Source of the DNA: Amphibalanus amphitrite
Taxonomy: Eukaryota > Arthropoda > Thecostraca > Balanomorpha > Balanidae
DNA length: 64,000 nucleotides
NCBI RefSeq assembly: GCF_019059575.1
Contig: NW_024883437.1
Coordinates: 19,685-83,684 of the forward strand
Direction of reading: 5' to 3'
The first letter of the stretch is position 1. Each line of letters begins with the position of its first letter. The notes beneath the pieces are model-generated. The model was not told the origin of the DNA and did not search any database. It was given only the letters and a program-made list of their open reading frames with translations. A program made the translations under genes and the position numbers. This document shows positions 1 through 13,239 of this stretch, piece by piece.

Positions 1-135
1 CGGTGGACAGCGAACAGTGGACGGTGGACGGTGGACGGCGAACAGTGGACAGTGGACGGTGGACGGTGGACGGCGAACAGTGGACGGTGGACGGTGGACG
101 GCGAACAGTGGACGGTGGACGGTGGACGGGCCACT
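1..135. repeat. GTGGAC-rich minisatellite
   Basis: Tandem array of a unit of about 21 bp made of GTGGACGGTGGAC plus GGCGAACA variants, running off the left edge of the window. Any reading frame through it gives a repetitive W-T-V-D-G peptide with no coding signature, so it is treated as noncoding. Confidence 0.85.
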
Positions 136-683
136 CTGACTCTGTGGGCAGTGGCCGGTGGGATGAGGCGGTGGTTGAAGCTGGACAGAGGGCGGAGGGT
201 GCCGGCGGCACGTCTTACGCTGTTGGATGATTAATGGGCTGCATTGTGATGGCCGCAGTGATATCAGAAGCCGACACGGCGCACAGTCAGCTCAGCCCAG
301 CGCGGATCAGCTCAGCGCGACAGACCCGGATCAGCTCAGCGCGGCCCGCTGAGGCCCGCTCAGATCAGCGCGGCCCCCACCAGGGCGCCGGAGGGGCGGG
401 GCGGGGCGGTGTGACCGATCCACTCAAACCGATGGCTGCCCAACACGTCAAAAGCGCACCCACTGAGGGACGCTGGCTGCAACATTTTCTTGCTTCGTTA
501 ATGTAGCTGAAAGCCATGCTATGTCCCCAATGACTCTCAAGCGTCCTAGGGACAAATAAACTGTATTTTCTATTAGTTTCAAAAGCGTAAACACTTCCTA
601 AATAGTTGTTTTGCATGCATGTCAAAAGCCCCTGTGGCCCCAATCTCAAGGCGACAGAACCCTGAGCAGGGCGCAGCCTGCCA
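136..683. other. Intergenic, no gene seen
   Basis: GC-rich in the first part, with short imperfect repeats of the string GATCAGCTCAGCGCG around 300-370. I see no domain-bearing reading frame, RNA gene or element end here. Confidence 0.5.
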
Positions 684-693
684 GTCTCTCTCT

Positions 694-770
<77 letters not shown>

Positions 771-808
771 TCTCTCTCCTCCTCTCTCTCTCCTCCTCCC
801 TCTCTCGG
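684..808. repeat. (CT)n microsatellite
   Basis: About 120 bp of CT dinucleotides with a few CCT interruptions. Ser-Leu and Arg-Glu dipeptide frames over it are low-complexity artefacts. Confidence 0.95.
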
Positions 809-2001
809 CGGCGCCCTGTGTCGGACCGATCTGGGCGCTGCTGCTCTGCGCCGGCCAGTCGCTCGTGCAGCGTGCACGTGCAAATAGCGCTAGGTCACGG
901 CACAGGCCATCAGTCCGCTAGCGCCTGAGAGATGGAGTGTATTTAGTCGGACGGCCCGACAATGCCTGCCGGCTCTGTCGAAATGCCTCTCCGGAGGTGT
1001 CGGAACTGACCGGGGGGGGGGGGGCGATGGGATCGATGGGGTGGGGAGAAGGCGAGAGGGAAGGGTGGGAGTGAGAGTAGGTGGGACTAGGGCTCAGCTA
1101 TGAGTAAATACGCTCGTGCAAATGAAAATATACGCCCAAGAGAAGAATGCCGAGGGCTCCAAAGTGAGAACTCTGGTCATGACATGTGATCAAATTTAGC
1201 CATGAAGTCGTCACTGTGTGACTGGGTGAGGAGACACAGTGGTATGCAAGCACGCATAATTTGATGAATCGGCCTCGGGTAAAAAAAAATCGACGGTAGA
1301 CATTGTGTGAAACGCTTAGATGTCCTGTATACCAGGCATTTATTTATTATGAAATCAGCAAAAGATAAGGCGAGTGGCGAGCGTGATAGATTCATCCTGC
1401 AGCTGTTTTCCCCGTGTAACATCTTACAATCTACATTATGTATATACAGATCGAAATATGGTGTGCTTACCAGGCCACATTCACGACCACCCCGTTACAT
1501 ATGAGCGCCAACACGGCCCGGCCCCTAGATAACCCTGCTGGCGGCTGTAAATTCCCCTGACATGGGCGCCGATGCTAATCGCCTCGCAGTCCATTCGCCG
1601 CATGTCGCTGGCGCGCTGACCTGAATGGGAGCGCGGTGGCAACACGGGCCCACGCGGCGCGCCGGTCTCAGCCGCTGGCCGGCCCGCTCCGTTCTCCAGT
1701 GCAGCCCCCGTGTGACAAATGGAGCGATGGACGGCAGGGGGCGGCGGCATGAGCGGTCGGTCGAACACGGGCGGTGGCCGCAGCTTTGTGACACGTTCCT
1801 GCGGCATGTCCGACGTACCCGGCGGGAAGGTGGTGGAGCGGCGGAGCGGTGAGATATCGGACGGTATGCCGGGCTGAGTGTTCACTCATGATCAGAGAGC
1901 GGTCCTGATGTGGCGACCTGTGGGGTGGAGAGGACCGGCTGGAAGGGTTTGGTAAATAAATCGGCTGTAGGTCAGCAAGAGAATTTGCCACCCCCGGCTA
2001 G
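809..2001. other. Intergenic stretch with CpG-rich patch and poly-G
   Basis: A G13 run lies near 1012-1024, and a CpG-rich patch at about 1500-1860 has several overlapping short frames, none with a recognisable domain. No splice-consistent gene model could be built. Confidence 0.45.
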
Positions 2002-2605
2002 TTAACCCACGAGCCGCTGGGGGGGGGGGCATAAAGTTGCCCCCCCCTTTACGTTTTGTGGAATATCTCCGAAACCTGATGAGCTACGAGCGTGAAACTT
2101 GGCATAGCTTCAAATGAATACCTAGGCAATGTTTGAAGAAAGTTTGGTGGTTGTAGCATCTAAGATGACGTCACAGTGACGTCATAAAGTTTTGTCGTTT
2201 TCCGATATGGACCGTTTCTGATGACGCTGAGCATGAAACTCAACTGTAAATGAACTAGACAGGACCTGCTGTCATCCTAAAAGAGCTAAGTACACTTCCA
2301 TCTAGTTCCTAACCAATAATCGGCCCTTTATATTCGGTCCCATATACCTGATGTATCGTGAGGAAACTGAGAGTCGCAAATCTACAATTTGACTTATGAC
2401 GTCACTGTGACGTCATTTCAAATGGGATCGACACCAAATTTGGACACAACCTCGGCTAGGTATTCAGGAAGATGTGTGCAAAGTTTCGCTTCTCTATCTC
2501 TTCGCGTTGCGACGATATCGCCGCGGAAGTAAAGGGGGGGGCAACTATATGCCCCCCCCCCAGCGGCCGGCGGGTGGCGCGGAGGCCCAGCGGCCGCCGG
2601 GTTAA
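2002..2605. mobile_element. TTAA element T1 (piggyBac-like MITE)
   Basis: Flanked by TTAA on both sides (2002-2005 and 2602-2605). The left end reads TTAACCCACGAGCCGCTGG and the right end is CCAGCGGCCGCCGGGTTAA. A second copy of the right terminal motif lies about 30 bp further in. Just inside each end is a G-run, a GCA...TGC core and a C-run. The interior is noncoding, with two TGACGTCA-type sites and a sequence near 2060-2110 (AATATCTCCGAAAC, then GAAACTTGGCA) that recurs in other elements of this window. No transposase is present, so it is non-autonomous. PiggyBac affinity rests on TTAA plus the CCC start only. Confidence 0.8.
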
Positions 2606-4735
2606 CCACGAAAAAATAGCCAATTCTAACTACGCATAGTTTTATATATTAGGTATGTTGGTTCCTTTTTCTTCTTTCAATAAATGAATGCTAAATTTAT
2701 TATGATAGTATACCTACCTGCCATGAAATCCATTGAAAGTCCCCATCCCTCGGCCCCGTACGCATTCTGACAGCCCTGGGACCTCCTAACGCCCGTCCTG
2801 CCTCAGATGACCACCGGTGTCCGGTCCCACCTCTGAGGCCACGCGGCCGCCTTTGATTGGCTGACGGCCCGTGTCGCGGCCGCTAATCACCGGTTCGCGG
2901 CCGCGCCTGATTGGTCGAGAACAAAGCCGGCTCGTTGGCCGCTGCCGGAAACGGGCGGCGAGGAGCGGCGTACCGCGGCGGAGCCGGGGCGGCGGCACAG
3001 GTGGGGGGGAGGGGGACGGGGCGTGGGATGAGTGGGGAGGTATAAGATAAAAGGTAGATGCGTTAAAAGTTGTACCTATAAGAGCACTAAGTAACAAAAG
3101 CAATAAAATATATGAGTATGCCAGACCAACTTTACAGCCTAAGAGAAAGCCAGTACAGCAGCAAAAATTGAAGCTTCTTGACTTCCTAGCTAAACTTCGT
3201 TCAATAGATATTTAACAGGCAGGTACTTATTCGTTATTTTCATATCATCATATGCTTAAAACAGCATTCCAAATGAAATTCCGCGATAAAGAATACATTA
3301 AGTGCAAGCTGACACTAATTTTTGTCTGGCACAAGCCGCAGAGCCGCCGGACCTAAGTAGTGGTCAGAGTCACACCAATCTCCCGAAACAAACAAAAGAG
3401 CGCCGACAGCCACCGTGCGAGGCGTGTTTCCGCGCCGTTTCTGCCGCAGTGCGCCGTGTCCGCCGCGCCGGTCGATGGCGATCCAGTTACAAACAATTAA
3501 ACCCAATTACAATTAGCGGCGCATTGGCACCGCGGCGGGGCGCCGGGGGCGTCCGCAGACGGGGGGGGGGGGGGGGGGGGCAGCGGGGACTCGGGAGGGG
3601 CTCTGGTCGGTGGAAGGGGTGATCAATCAGAGGACTAACTAGCTGCCGACAGTTGACTAACTAGCCGCCGACAGGGGACTAACTAGCCGCCGACAGCGGA
3701 CAGTCACAGGACGAGCGGCGAGGAACAGGACAGGATGGCCCCAGCGGGGCTGCCTGGCCCCATAGAAGGTCCCTTGGGGGATAGGCCTTCCACTGGGATA
3801 TTGCCAACACGTGTGTGCTTGTTTGAGGATGGCCGTGACCCCGACTATAATAAGGGAGGCACGTCAAATATGTTATCATTGTTCAAATCTCTACATATCT
3901 CGAGACATTCAGTTCTGTGCAGCTCAAGTGTAGCTGTGTGCAGATCTCACATTTACTCAGTAGGATACTGTAGTCCGTAATACACAATTTCTCATAGTTC
4001 ACGGTGCCATCGGAGCATACGACCTTCTAAATTCACTGGAGTAGATACCAAACGACTGTCGGTGTGCACAATGTCACTATAAATCCGTGGATACGGTGAC
4101 GTGAAATCCGACCGCAGAAAGGAGCTGCACATAACTTGAGGCCCACACATTTGCGAGGGTCTGGTTATAAACACCATCTCAACATTGTAAATGAGGCATG
4201 AGAAAGAGAGAGGAATACAACGCGAATTGATATTGATGAGATGGCTGCATGCAGAGAGAAGAGCTTGAAATGCTTTATATGTAATTGCTAAAAATAATGC
4301 TAAAAATAAGCAAGCTCTAAGACAAGTCACCGCGCTAAAACGTTTCATAAGCTGCCCTTCAATACGCTGTAAGCCGACCGAGCCACACTAATCCGGCATT
4401 AACATAGAGGAGGCGAATTCGGGTAAAACGTCATGAATCGCAGCGAAGTCACACGTTCCTGGCGGCTCAGTCCAAAGAGGGCTGCCTTTTGTCACGGTTT
4501 GCGGCCGGCGCAGGCGGGGCCGTGTGGCGGCGATGCTATCTCAAAGGTGTCTGCTGATGAGTGGAGGCCGCCGCGTCGGCCGGGTAGCCCCCGCCGCGCC
4601 ACTGATGGGTCGCCGACACCGACGGACGGGGCGGGGGAAGGAGGGGGAGGGGAGGCGGAGCTGGTGGAAACAAGATGGGGTGTGGTCGCACGCACGGATA
4701 TGGATAGGAGTGCGTTTGAGTGAAGGGCGACTGTG
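2606..4735. other. Intergenic with CpG-rich, CCAAT-containing patch
   Basis: At 2790-3010 a CpG-rich patch has several GCGGCCGC sites and two inverted CCAAT boxes (TGATTGG near 2853 and 2908), as in arthropod or vertebrate promoters, but no downstream gene can be recognised on either strand. A second GC-rich patch spans about 3400-3620 and includes a G20 run at 3561-3580. About three tandem copies of a GACTAACTAGCCGCCGACAG-like unit follow at 3632-3698. The remainder is AT-rich and featureless. Confidence 0.5.
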
Positions 4736-5799
4736 TATATGTTACAGGGAGTATGCGATTTCAGTTAGTTTGCAACGACCCTAGGGTGGTTGTAACCTCC
4801 CTGAACGATCAGTTTGTTTGCAACGACCCTAGGGACGTTACAAAATAACTGCTCGTTCCGGGACGTTGTAACGAAACTAGGGTCGTTGCAACCTCCCTAG
4901 TTAGTATGCAACGAACCTAGGGTTGTTACAAAATAACTAGGGAGTTTAAGTATTCATCGAGTCTCGTTTCACAGGAGGGCCGTCAACAATCTTGTCCAAT
5001 GAAAATCGTGTTCAATCTAGTTCAGTTTAAAAGAAAAGGAGAACAAAATTTGAACATTCAGCTCAGGAGCATATGTCGTGCCCGGGACAAAGCACGTAAC
5101 TGTGATAATGTTGGCTGCATTATATCGCCAGCATATGCTTACATGTAGAAAATATAGTTACTGGGGTAGGTGTGATGGATATCCGTCGCTATCCGTGTGC
5201 GGGTTATCCCTCACACTTTTAGGGGTGCGGGCCGGATAAAATCCCTCGTTTTTCGCGATTATCTCGCGCTAAAAGTGGCCGATCGTGACGAAACTTTGAG
5301 TGTCCTCGGACTTATCTACGTTACTGGTTACACATTCGCTATACAGTTAATGATCCTGAAACCAATGACCTTTGATCTTTGATCTGATTTCTGAGACCAT
5401 GGCAGACCGAAATGATTTGTCGTTTATGTTAGCGCACATAAAATTGCGTTTCCAGACTTCTATTGGGATTACATACATATAAACGTGCCAGCATGTGAAC
5501 TGATGGTTGTCCCATGTGCATCGTGATGGGTTTCAAGTTGACTTGCCAGTTGTCTGCCAGGTCAAGGTCATTGACGTTTGGTGACTTCGGGTGACTGTTT
5601 CAAATTTTACGATTTTAAGGGATTTTTTAGCTTATTTCGAATCCAGCATTCGTTGAGACAGTTGAGAAGTACTTATAGTTGTGGTGCCAATGCAACTTGC
5701 TACGAAGCTGTCGCTGGTGGTTTAGGTACACCTGCTATAAACAGGTGGTGCGGGTGGGACCCCTAATACTTGACCCAAACTTACCTAACCCAGCCTAGC

Positions 5800-6752
5800 T
5801 TAATCCTCGTCCCCCCTAGTTTTTTTTCGCGATAGCTCCGAACATGCCAGCAACAGAGAGCTGAAACTAGGCATACCTGACCTTTGATTCAAGCCGGATC
5901 TTGTGACACCAACCAAATTTTCAGGTCAGGTCAGGTTACTGACCTATGACGTCATAAGTGGACGGTCCTCAGATGCCGCAACTTCGCAACGCCCTCAGTC
6001 CCAGAGGAGCTTTTACAGGGGGATGAAACTTACAGTACGTGCATCTTCTAGAAGCCTCACAACTTGTACCTCTAGGATTTTTCCTAAAGATCACATGAGG
6101 TCAGGTCGGTCACGTGACCTAACCACTATAAGTCAATGAAGAAAAATGAAAACTGCTATTCTGGCGCCGGGAACGATCTCAAACTACCTCAAGCACACGG
6201 ATCGTGATTTCATGCACTCCTTGCAAGGTTAGATGCTTCATTTTTGCAACTTTTCGTCAATAACTCCCGATCAAACTGAGCTAGCGAGTCGGTCAAGCCA
6301 CCAATGGACTGAGGAAGAGCTGCCGAATCGAATAATATGCCACACGACCTCCTTTGACCAATTTCGCGACCTAGGTGTCTCTGACCTGACCTTGACCCGA
6401 GGTCAACACCTCAAGTTGACCTCACCCGAACAAAAAGTACCTATACCATTCGACGCGCCTGAGCAAGGCGAGCACGTTGATGCTAAAATCGCCCTCGGCG
6501 ACTGTTTTTTAAGAAGTTATTAATCAAAAACCGAACCCGTGTGTTGGGTCACTTGACCTGACCTCAGAGGACACCGGTTGACCTGAGACCTGAAAATTGG
6601 GTACTAGTTGCTGTGTCTCCTAACGGCACACACGCTCGTTTTTTTCCGCGACGCTCTAACTCCATCAGGGGCGAAAAACGACGAGGGGGTCGTACCAACC
6701 CTCCCCCGGCCGGCGCGCATGTAGAAAACCAACAGGTCCTGCGGTGTCAACT
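5800..6752 (-). mobile_element. TTAA element T2 (degraded, T14 family)
   Basis: Starts TTAATCCTCG at 5800, then TAGTTTTTTTTCGCGATAGC, which matches the reverse complement of the right end of T14. Its right end (6660-6750) matches the reverse complement of the left end of T14, including the string CGCATGTAGAAAACCAACAGG minus small changes. It is therefore an inverted, older copy. The right TIR has decayed (GTGTCAA in place of GGGTTAA) and the left G/C hairpin is lost. Confidence 0.65.
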
Positions 6753-7437
6753 CTCGCCTTTATTGGTGTTTTGCTAGCCGCAAACGCACATGGCGGGGCT
6801 AGGTTATTGGTTGACCTTCCAGGTCAGGTCAGTGACTCAAAAGTCGGGAAAATCGGGACCTGTTAAAGAGAGTTAGGTTGTTACGAGGTTTTTCGGGGCG
6901 CTGATCACGAATTTCATATTAGCTTTGATCACCGATGATGTCTTGATGTTTTTAGGCCAAGTCGGGTCAAGTCAGGTCAGGTCAACCAGTAGGCGTCTTG
7001 CTAGCTGACCATATAAGGTGTCAACCAACACTGACAGCTTCGTGACCGGGTACGAAGGCGCCAACATTACTTCGTAAATGTTCAAATGGATGCTACATTC
7101 GAAATCAGCTCCAAAAACTAGCCTAAACATATATGAACCCAGAAGAAGCGAACTAAGGTCATCAAAGGTCAATGACCTTGACCTGACCTTCACGTGACCT
7201 TGACACCCACCATAATGCATGGGACCACCATCATTTCACATGTTTGGACGTTTACAATCACAAAAAGATTGAAAACGAGCGGATAATAGCCGTTTTTACG
7301 AAGGCTTCCTGGCGAATGCCCATCTAATTTGAACAAATCTGCACCAAATGTGCACCTAATCTGCACAAAATGTGTACTTGATGGCCGTCGTGAAATACAC
7401 CAGAGCTGAATGTTCAAATTTTGTTCTCCTTTTCTTT
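6753..7437. mobile_element. Truncated T9-family fragment
   Basis: About 6790-7300 is colinear with the interior of T9 (43575-44080): both have a GGTTGACCTTCCAGGTCAGG stretch, then CGGGAAAATCGGGACCTGTT and CGCTGATCACGAAT-like sequence, and end in GACCTTGACACCCACC. Neither terminal repeat is recognisable. The last ~40 bp (7401-7441) belong to the right terminal repeat of the large 4736-9669 element. Confidence 0.6.
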
Positions 7438-8452
7438 TTAACCCGCGCACCGACGGGGGTCTGTGCCAACTTAGTACCGACGGGGGGGGGGGGGGGCGGA
7501 TGACCGCCCCCCCCCTGAGATCTCGAGAACGAAGCAAGATAGCGACAAGCGGTAAACGGCATCGGATACGCACGGTCAAGATCTACAATTTTTACTAAGG
7601 TCATTTTCAGGTCAGGTCAAAGATGACGTCACAGGGGTCGAAAAAGTCAAAATGGCGGCGCTAAATATGGAGAGAGTTTTTCTCGAATAACTTTTGAATT
7701 AGTCAAGATAGGAACAAACTAAGGGCATCATCGTGATCCTCTCGTCAATCCGCATCGAATGATATATATGTTGACCTCGAAAGGTCAAGGTCAAAGGTTG
7801 ACCTCAGGTCACGTGACCTCGAGGTCATCATGTATATCATTCGATGCGTCTTGACGAGCTGAACACAATGAGACCATCCACGCGTCTGTATCTTGTTCCT
7901 GTACGGAGTTATTGGCCAAAAACCATTGGTGACCTTTGATGACGTCACATGACCTCACAGCTGCCCAACAGCAAAACAGACCTCAAGGTAGTGAAGGTTG
8001 ATCGTATATGAAGTCATGTATGGTATATGGGGCCATTCCGACCCGTTTTAGTAGTAAAAACAGTGAGTTGATTTTTCCCCCATTGACTTATAATGGGGAG
8101 GTCACGAAATTGACCTGACCTTAGGTCACCGATATCAAAATTCCGAGATAAAAATTGTAGCTACTAATGACCTAATAACATCCTGCGACTTTCAAAGGCC
8201 TCCGACATCTACTGTAGCTCTGGCACGGTGACAAAGTTGCAAAAAAGTGACTTGAGGTTGGGTCATTCAAAGTGACCTGGTGACCTGACCTTGAAAGGTA
8301 GGAGGTTCAAACTTGCACACCATGTGTAAAATTGATAAGGGAATAGTCATACCAAATTTCGCGGCGCTACGCGCCGCGGTTTTCCCGCTATTCGCGAAAA
8401 ACCTCAGGGGGGGGCGGATATCCGCCCCCCCCCCCGTCGGTGCGCGGGTTAA
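7438..8452. mobile_element. TTAA element T3
   Basis: TTAA at 7438-7441 and 8449-8452. Ends are TTAACCCGCGCACCGACGG and its complement; the left terminal motif is repeated once more about 20 bp inside. G-run/core/C-run hairpins lie at about 7482-7515 (core CGGATGACCG) and 8407-8435 (core CGGATATCCG). The centre holds inverted arms CGCATCGAATGATATA (7751-7766) and TATATCATTCGATGCG (7833-7848) around a cluster of GGTCA/TGACC motifs and the palindrome AGGTCACGTGACCT at 7806-7819. The copy in 20153-21168 (T7) is close to identical. No transposase. Confidence 0.85.
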
Positions 8453-9379
8453 CCCGCGAGTTGCTGGGGGGGGCGTTAAACGCCCCCACTTTTTTCGCCG
8501 GGCCATAGCATAAAAACGGCGCGCCGTAGGCGCGCCAAATTTTGGGTACCTGTAGAGAATTGATTGAAGTTTATGGTGACAATTTTTTTTTGAAAAAAAT
8601 CGATCGGAAAATTTTTGAGATATCGAGGTTTTAGTGACGTCATGATTTCTGAGTTTTCGACCAAAAACGGCATATGTTCAAAAAATCATATAAAATCACA
8701 GAATAGACATACAGACATGCCGTAAACGCCATTAGACTGCCAATACCATGAACAATCAAATGGCTATCTTCGATTATTGATTATCGTTCCGCATTTTCCA
8801 AAATATTGAACTGAATCTCGGCAATTTCTCGTGACTACTTCACCACCATGATACATGCATTTTTTTAAATTTAACTTCTTGAGCCAAACGCGTACACATA
8901 TGATAAAATGAATGTCACCATCGTGTTCTACGCCTCAAATTACCCATAAAACATGTGTCACAGGCTGCGAATATCAGTTTTGATTTTCGGGGATATTTGC
9001 CTACCCGGTTGACCTGACCTTGACCCTGACCTATGCTTGACTGACCTTTACATGGAGCTGACACTCTTGTAGGCCTTATATGATGGATTGTGCACCGTTT
9101 TGACAGAGTTTATGACCAGAGGCGCCAATTGCGAAGTCCTGAAGTCCATGCTACTGAAAGCCCGATTTCAGGTGTTTGACCTGACCTTGACCCCACCTGT
9201 GACCTCAAAATTCAACTTTAAAGTACTCATCTGAAGCGCCTTGTCGCGTTCTTTCGTTTGCCGCCTCGTGCGTTTCGCTGCGCCTATTGGTTCTCGAGTT
9301 ATCGGCTGGGGGCGTTTAACGCCCCCCCCCCCCCCAGCAAACGGTGGGTGGCGAAATACCCCAGCAACTGCCGGGTTAA
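8449..9379. mobile_element. TTAA element T4, sharing its TTAA with T3
   Basis: Begins at the TTAA that closes T3 (8449-8452) and ends at TTAA 9376-9379. Left end TTAACCCGCGAGTTGCTGG, right end CCAGCAACTGCCGGGTTAA with a second, diverged copy about 30 bp inside. Hairpins are G-run, GCGTTAAACGC, C-run on the left and GCGTTTAACGC on the right. The interior has fewer GGTCA motifs than T3 but keeps the CACCATCGTGTTC core (near 8917). Noncoding. Confidence 0.82.
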
Positions 9380-9669
9380 ATGAACTAGATTGAACAAGAT
9401 TTTCATCGGACAAGATTGTTGACGGCCCTCCTATGAAACGAGACTCGATGATTTCTTAAACTCCCTAGTTATTTTGCAACAGCCCTAGGTTCGTTGCATA
9501 CTAACTAGGGAGGTTGCAACGACCCTAGTTTCGTTACAACGTCCCGGAACGAGCAGTTATTTTGTAACGTCCCTAGGGTCGTTGCAAATAAACTGATCGT
9601 TCAGGGAGGTTACAACCACCCTAGGGTCGTTGCAAACTAACTGAAATCGCATACTCCCTGTAACATATA

Positions 9670-10110
9670 TAAAGTAAAGATGAATGCATTAAAGTAGGGA
9701 AAGTGGGACAAACCTATCACCCGGGGCATAGCGGCCACCCGGGGCAAAGCGGCTACCCGTTTGAGCCCACCACAACTGGTGTCAGCTCCAATTTATGGTT
9801 GGTTGCCATTTGCCAATTATACTTTTCTTCGCGGTTGTTCAAATGAGCCAGACCGGGGTTTCCGACCGTCCCTATTTTCCGTGACAGACAGAAAGACATA
9901 TTTTTCCCAAGTAATCCTTATCATCCTAATATTCTTACGCTTTTGAACTTTTTTTTTGTCTGGAAGTTTATTCAAGTGTTCTTATTCCTGCATTGAATGG
10001 TTACAGTACTTTTGCCCCACTAAAATAACAGAGCTGGATTTTTTTTGTCTCGGATGGTAAAAGTAGGGCAAAGCGGACTGGGCAGAGTGGACAACTCCTT
10101 ATTCCAGAAG
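9670..10110. mobile_element. Possible TIR-element remnant with GGGGCAAAGCGG motifs
   Basis: From about 9693 the sequence GTAGGGAAAGTGGGACAA is followed by repeated CCCGGGGCAAAGCGGC and, near 10070, GTAGGGCAAAGCGGACTGGG. This recalls the ends and subterminal motifs of the element at 31925-32866 (GTAGGGGAGAGTGG), but no matching right end or target duplication can be delimited. Confidence 0.35.
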
Positions 10111-11039
10111 TTGCTTCAGCTTGGACAACAAGCGTTATTGATATAAAATGAAAAGTTATTCAATAAAAGCTATTTAGTCAGGTTCTTCTTTCTAACCAAA
10201 AAGGAACGACAAAACCTTTACCCATTTTGGACACCCAGAAAGAAGGAGATGTCCCTACTACGCCAGTACCTATATAGACATTAGAATACCTACACATAAG
10301 CTTTTATAAAATTTTGAACCATATTTGAAGAAAACGCATTTGTCGTGTCAAAAGTGCGCTTATCGATTCTACCTCAACTGCTCAAAAGCTTGCCGTATTT
10401 TAAGCAATAAGAGAGGTCAAAGATGAATCATTTTTTGTATGCAATTCTTTTCAGGTTACTTTGTTTTGCTAGACACATGCGCATTCATAACAAATCATAA
10501 CAAGTTACCTGACCACTGACCAGTGACAACTGACGTTTTGTCGTCAGTGAGGGCGAAGACATGTGATTGGTGCATTTAGAAAAGAAAATTGTAAATTATA
10601 AGCTGCGTATAATACCACTTTTTTGAAATTTTTGTCCGGATAAAAGGCTGTAACGATTGAAATGAAACTGAAAGGAGATGTTTCGCAACAGCATGTTTGA
10701 AGAAAAGCTGCCTGGATGCTTTAAGTGGTAGTTAATGTATACCTAAGCATATTCAAAATACAAGGAACCTAGACGGCTCAATTATACCTACACCCATTCA
10801 CTAATTAGAGCTAAGAGCCTAAAATAAGGACTTGCTTCAAGACTGCACCATCAATTACCAAGGTAGGAACTAGGACTAACTAGAAAACGCGGTGTGCTTG
10901 GTACCAGGTTTGGAACACACGTGTATGCATAGTTGGAACTACCCATTATTTGAACGGACGATTGTCGCTCGAAAACATTGAACATTGAGCAGTCGCTCAA
11001 TAAAACGGCATGCTCGAACAGTACCGCGCACCCAGCCGC
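10111..11039. other. Intergenic, no gene seen
   Basis: AT-rich unique-looking sequence. No reading frame with recognisable protein features and no clear repeat boundaries. Confidence 0.45.
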
Positions 11040-11320
11040 CTGATCTCACCTGGATGACGTAGCTGACAGTGACGTCACTGCTTCCCATGACGTCGGCACG
11101 GCGCGCTGATGTTGGCTCCGTCGAGCCCGATGACCGCCGCCTTCCACCGCCGCCGACGCCGACGGGTGCGGCGCCAGGCTCCGCCCACCGCCCGCTGATT
11201 GGCTGTGCTCGGGCCTACGTCACGGTTGAGCTGTCTGAGCAGACCGGTATCCCCGCCATACCTACCTCTGTGCGGACCAGAACGAACGGCCGTGCCGGAC
11301 CAAACTGGCGGCGGGACGGC
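11040..11320. promoter_or_regulatory. CpG-rich patch with three CRE-like sites
   Basis: TGACGT at 11054, a full TGACGTCA at 11070-11077 and TGACGTC at 11088 lie within 45 bp, followed by CpG-rich sequence with an inverted CCAAT box (TGATTGG near 11196). This looks like a promoter, but neither strand shows a convincing coding exon next to it. A 100-codon frame covers it and has no domain. Confidence 0.35.

Positions 11321-13239
<1,919 letters not shown>

Larger units (their letters stand above)
4736..9669. mobile_element. Large element with ~330-bp terminal inverted repeats, carrying nested TTAA elements
   Basis: Positions 4736-5067 match, in reverse complement, 9669-9376 and then 7441-7401, because T3 and T4 are inserted at a TTAA inside the right repeat. 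The two arms differ at only a few positions. Each arm begins TATATGTTACAGGGAGTATG and holds several copies of a CCTAGGGTCGTTGCAA-type motif in both orientations, resembling subterminal transposase-binding repeats. No coding region is found between the arms, so it is non-autonomous. The interior also holds T2 and a fragment of the T9 family. Superfamily is unknown; a target duplication cannot be separated from the repeat, which starts in TATA-rich sequence. Confidence 0.8.

Noticed and set aside
365-928. Open frames of 100-172 codons over the (CT)n tract
   Set aside because: Dipeptide runs from a microsatellite; flanks show no domain.
1481-1991. Overlapping 89-134-codon frames on the minus strand
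   Set aside because: GC-rich composition with several frames open; no domain.
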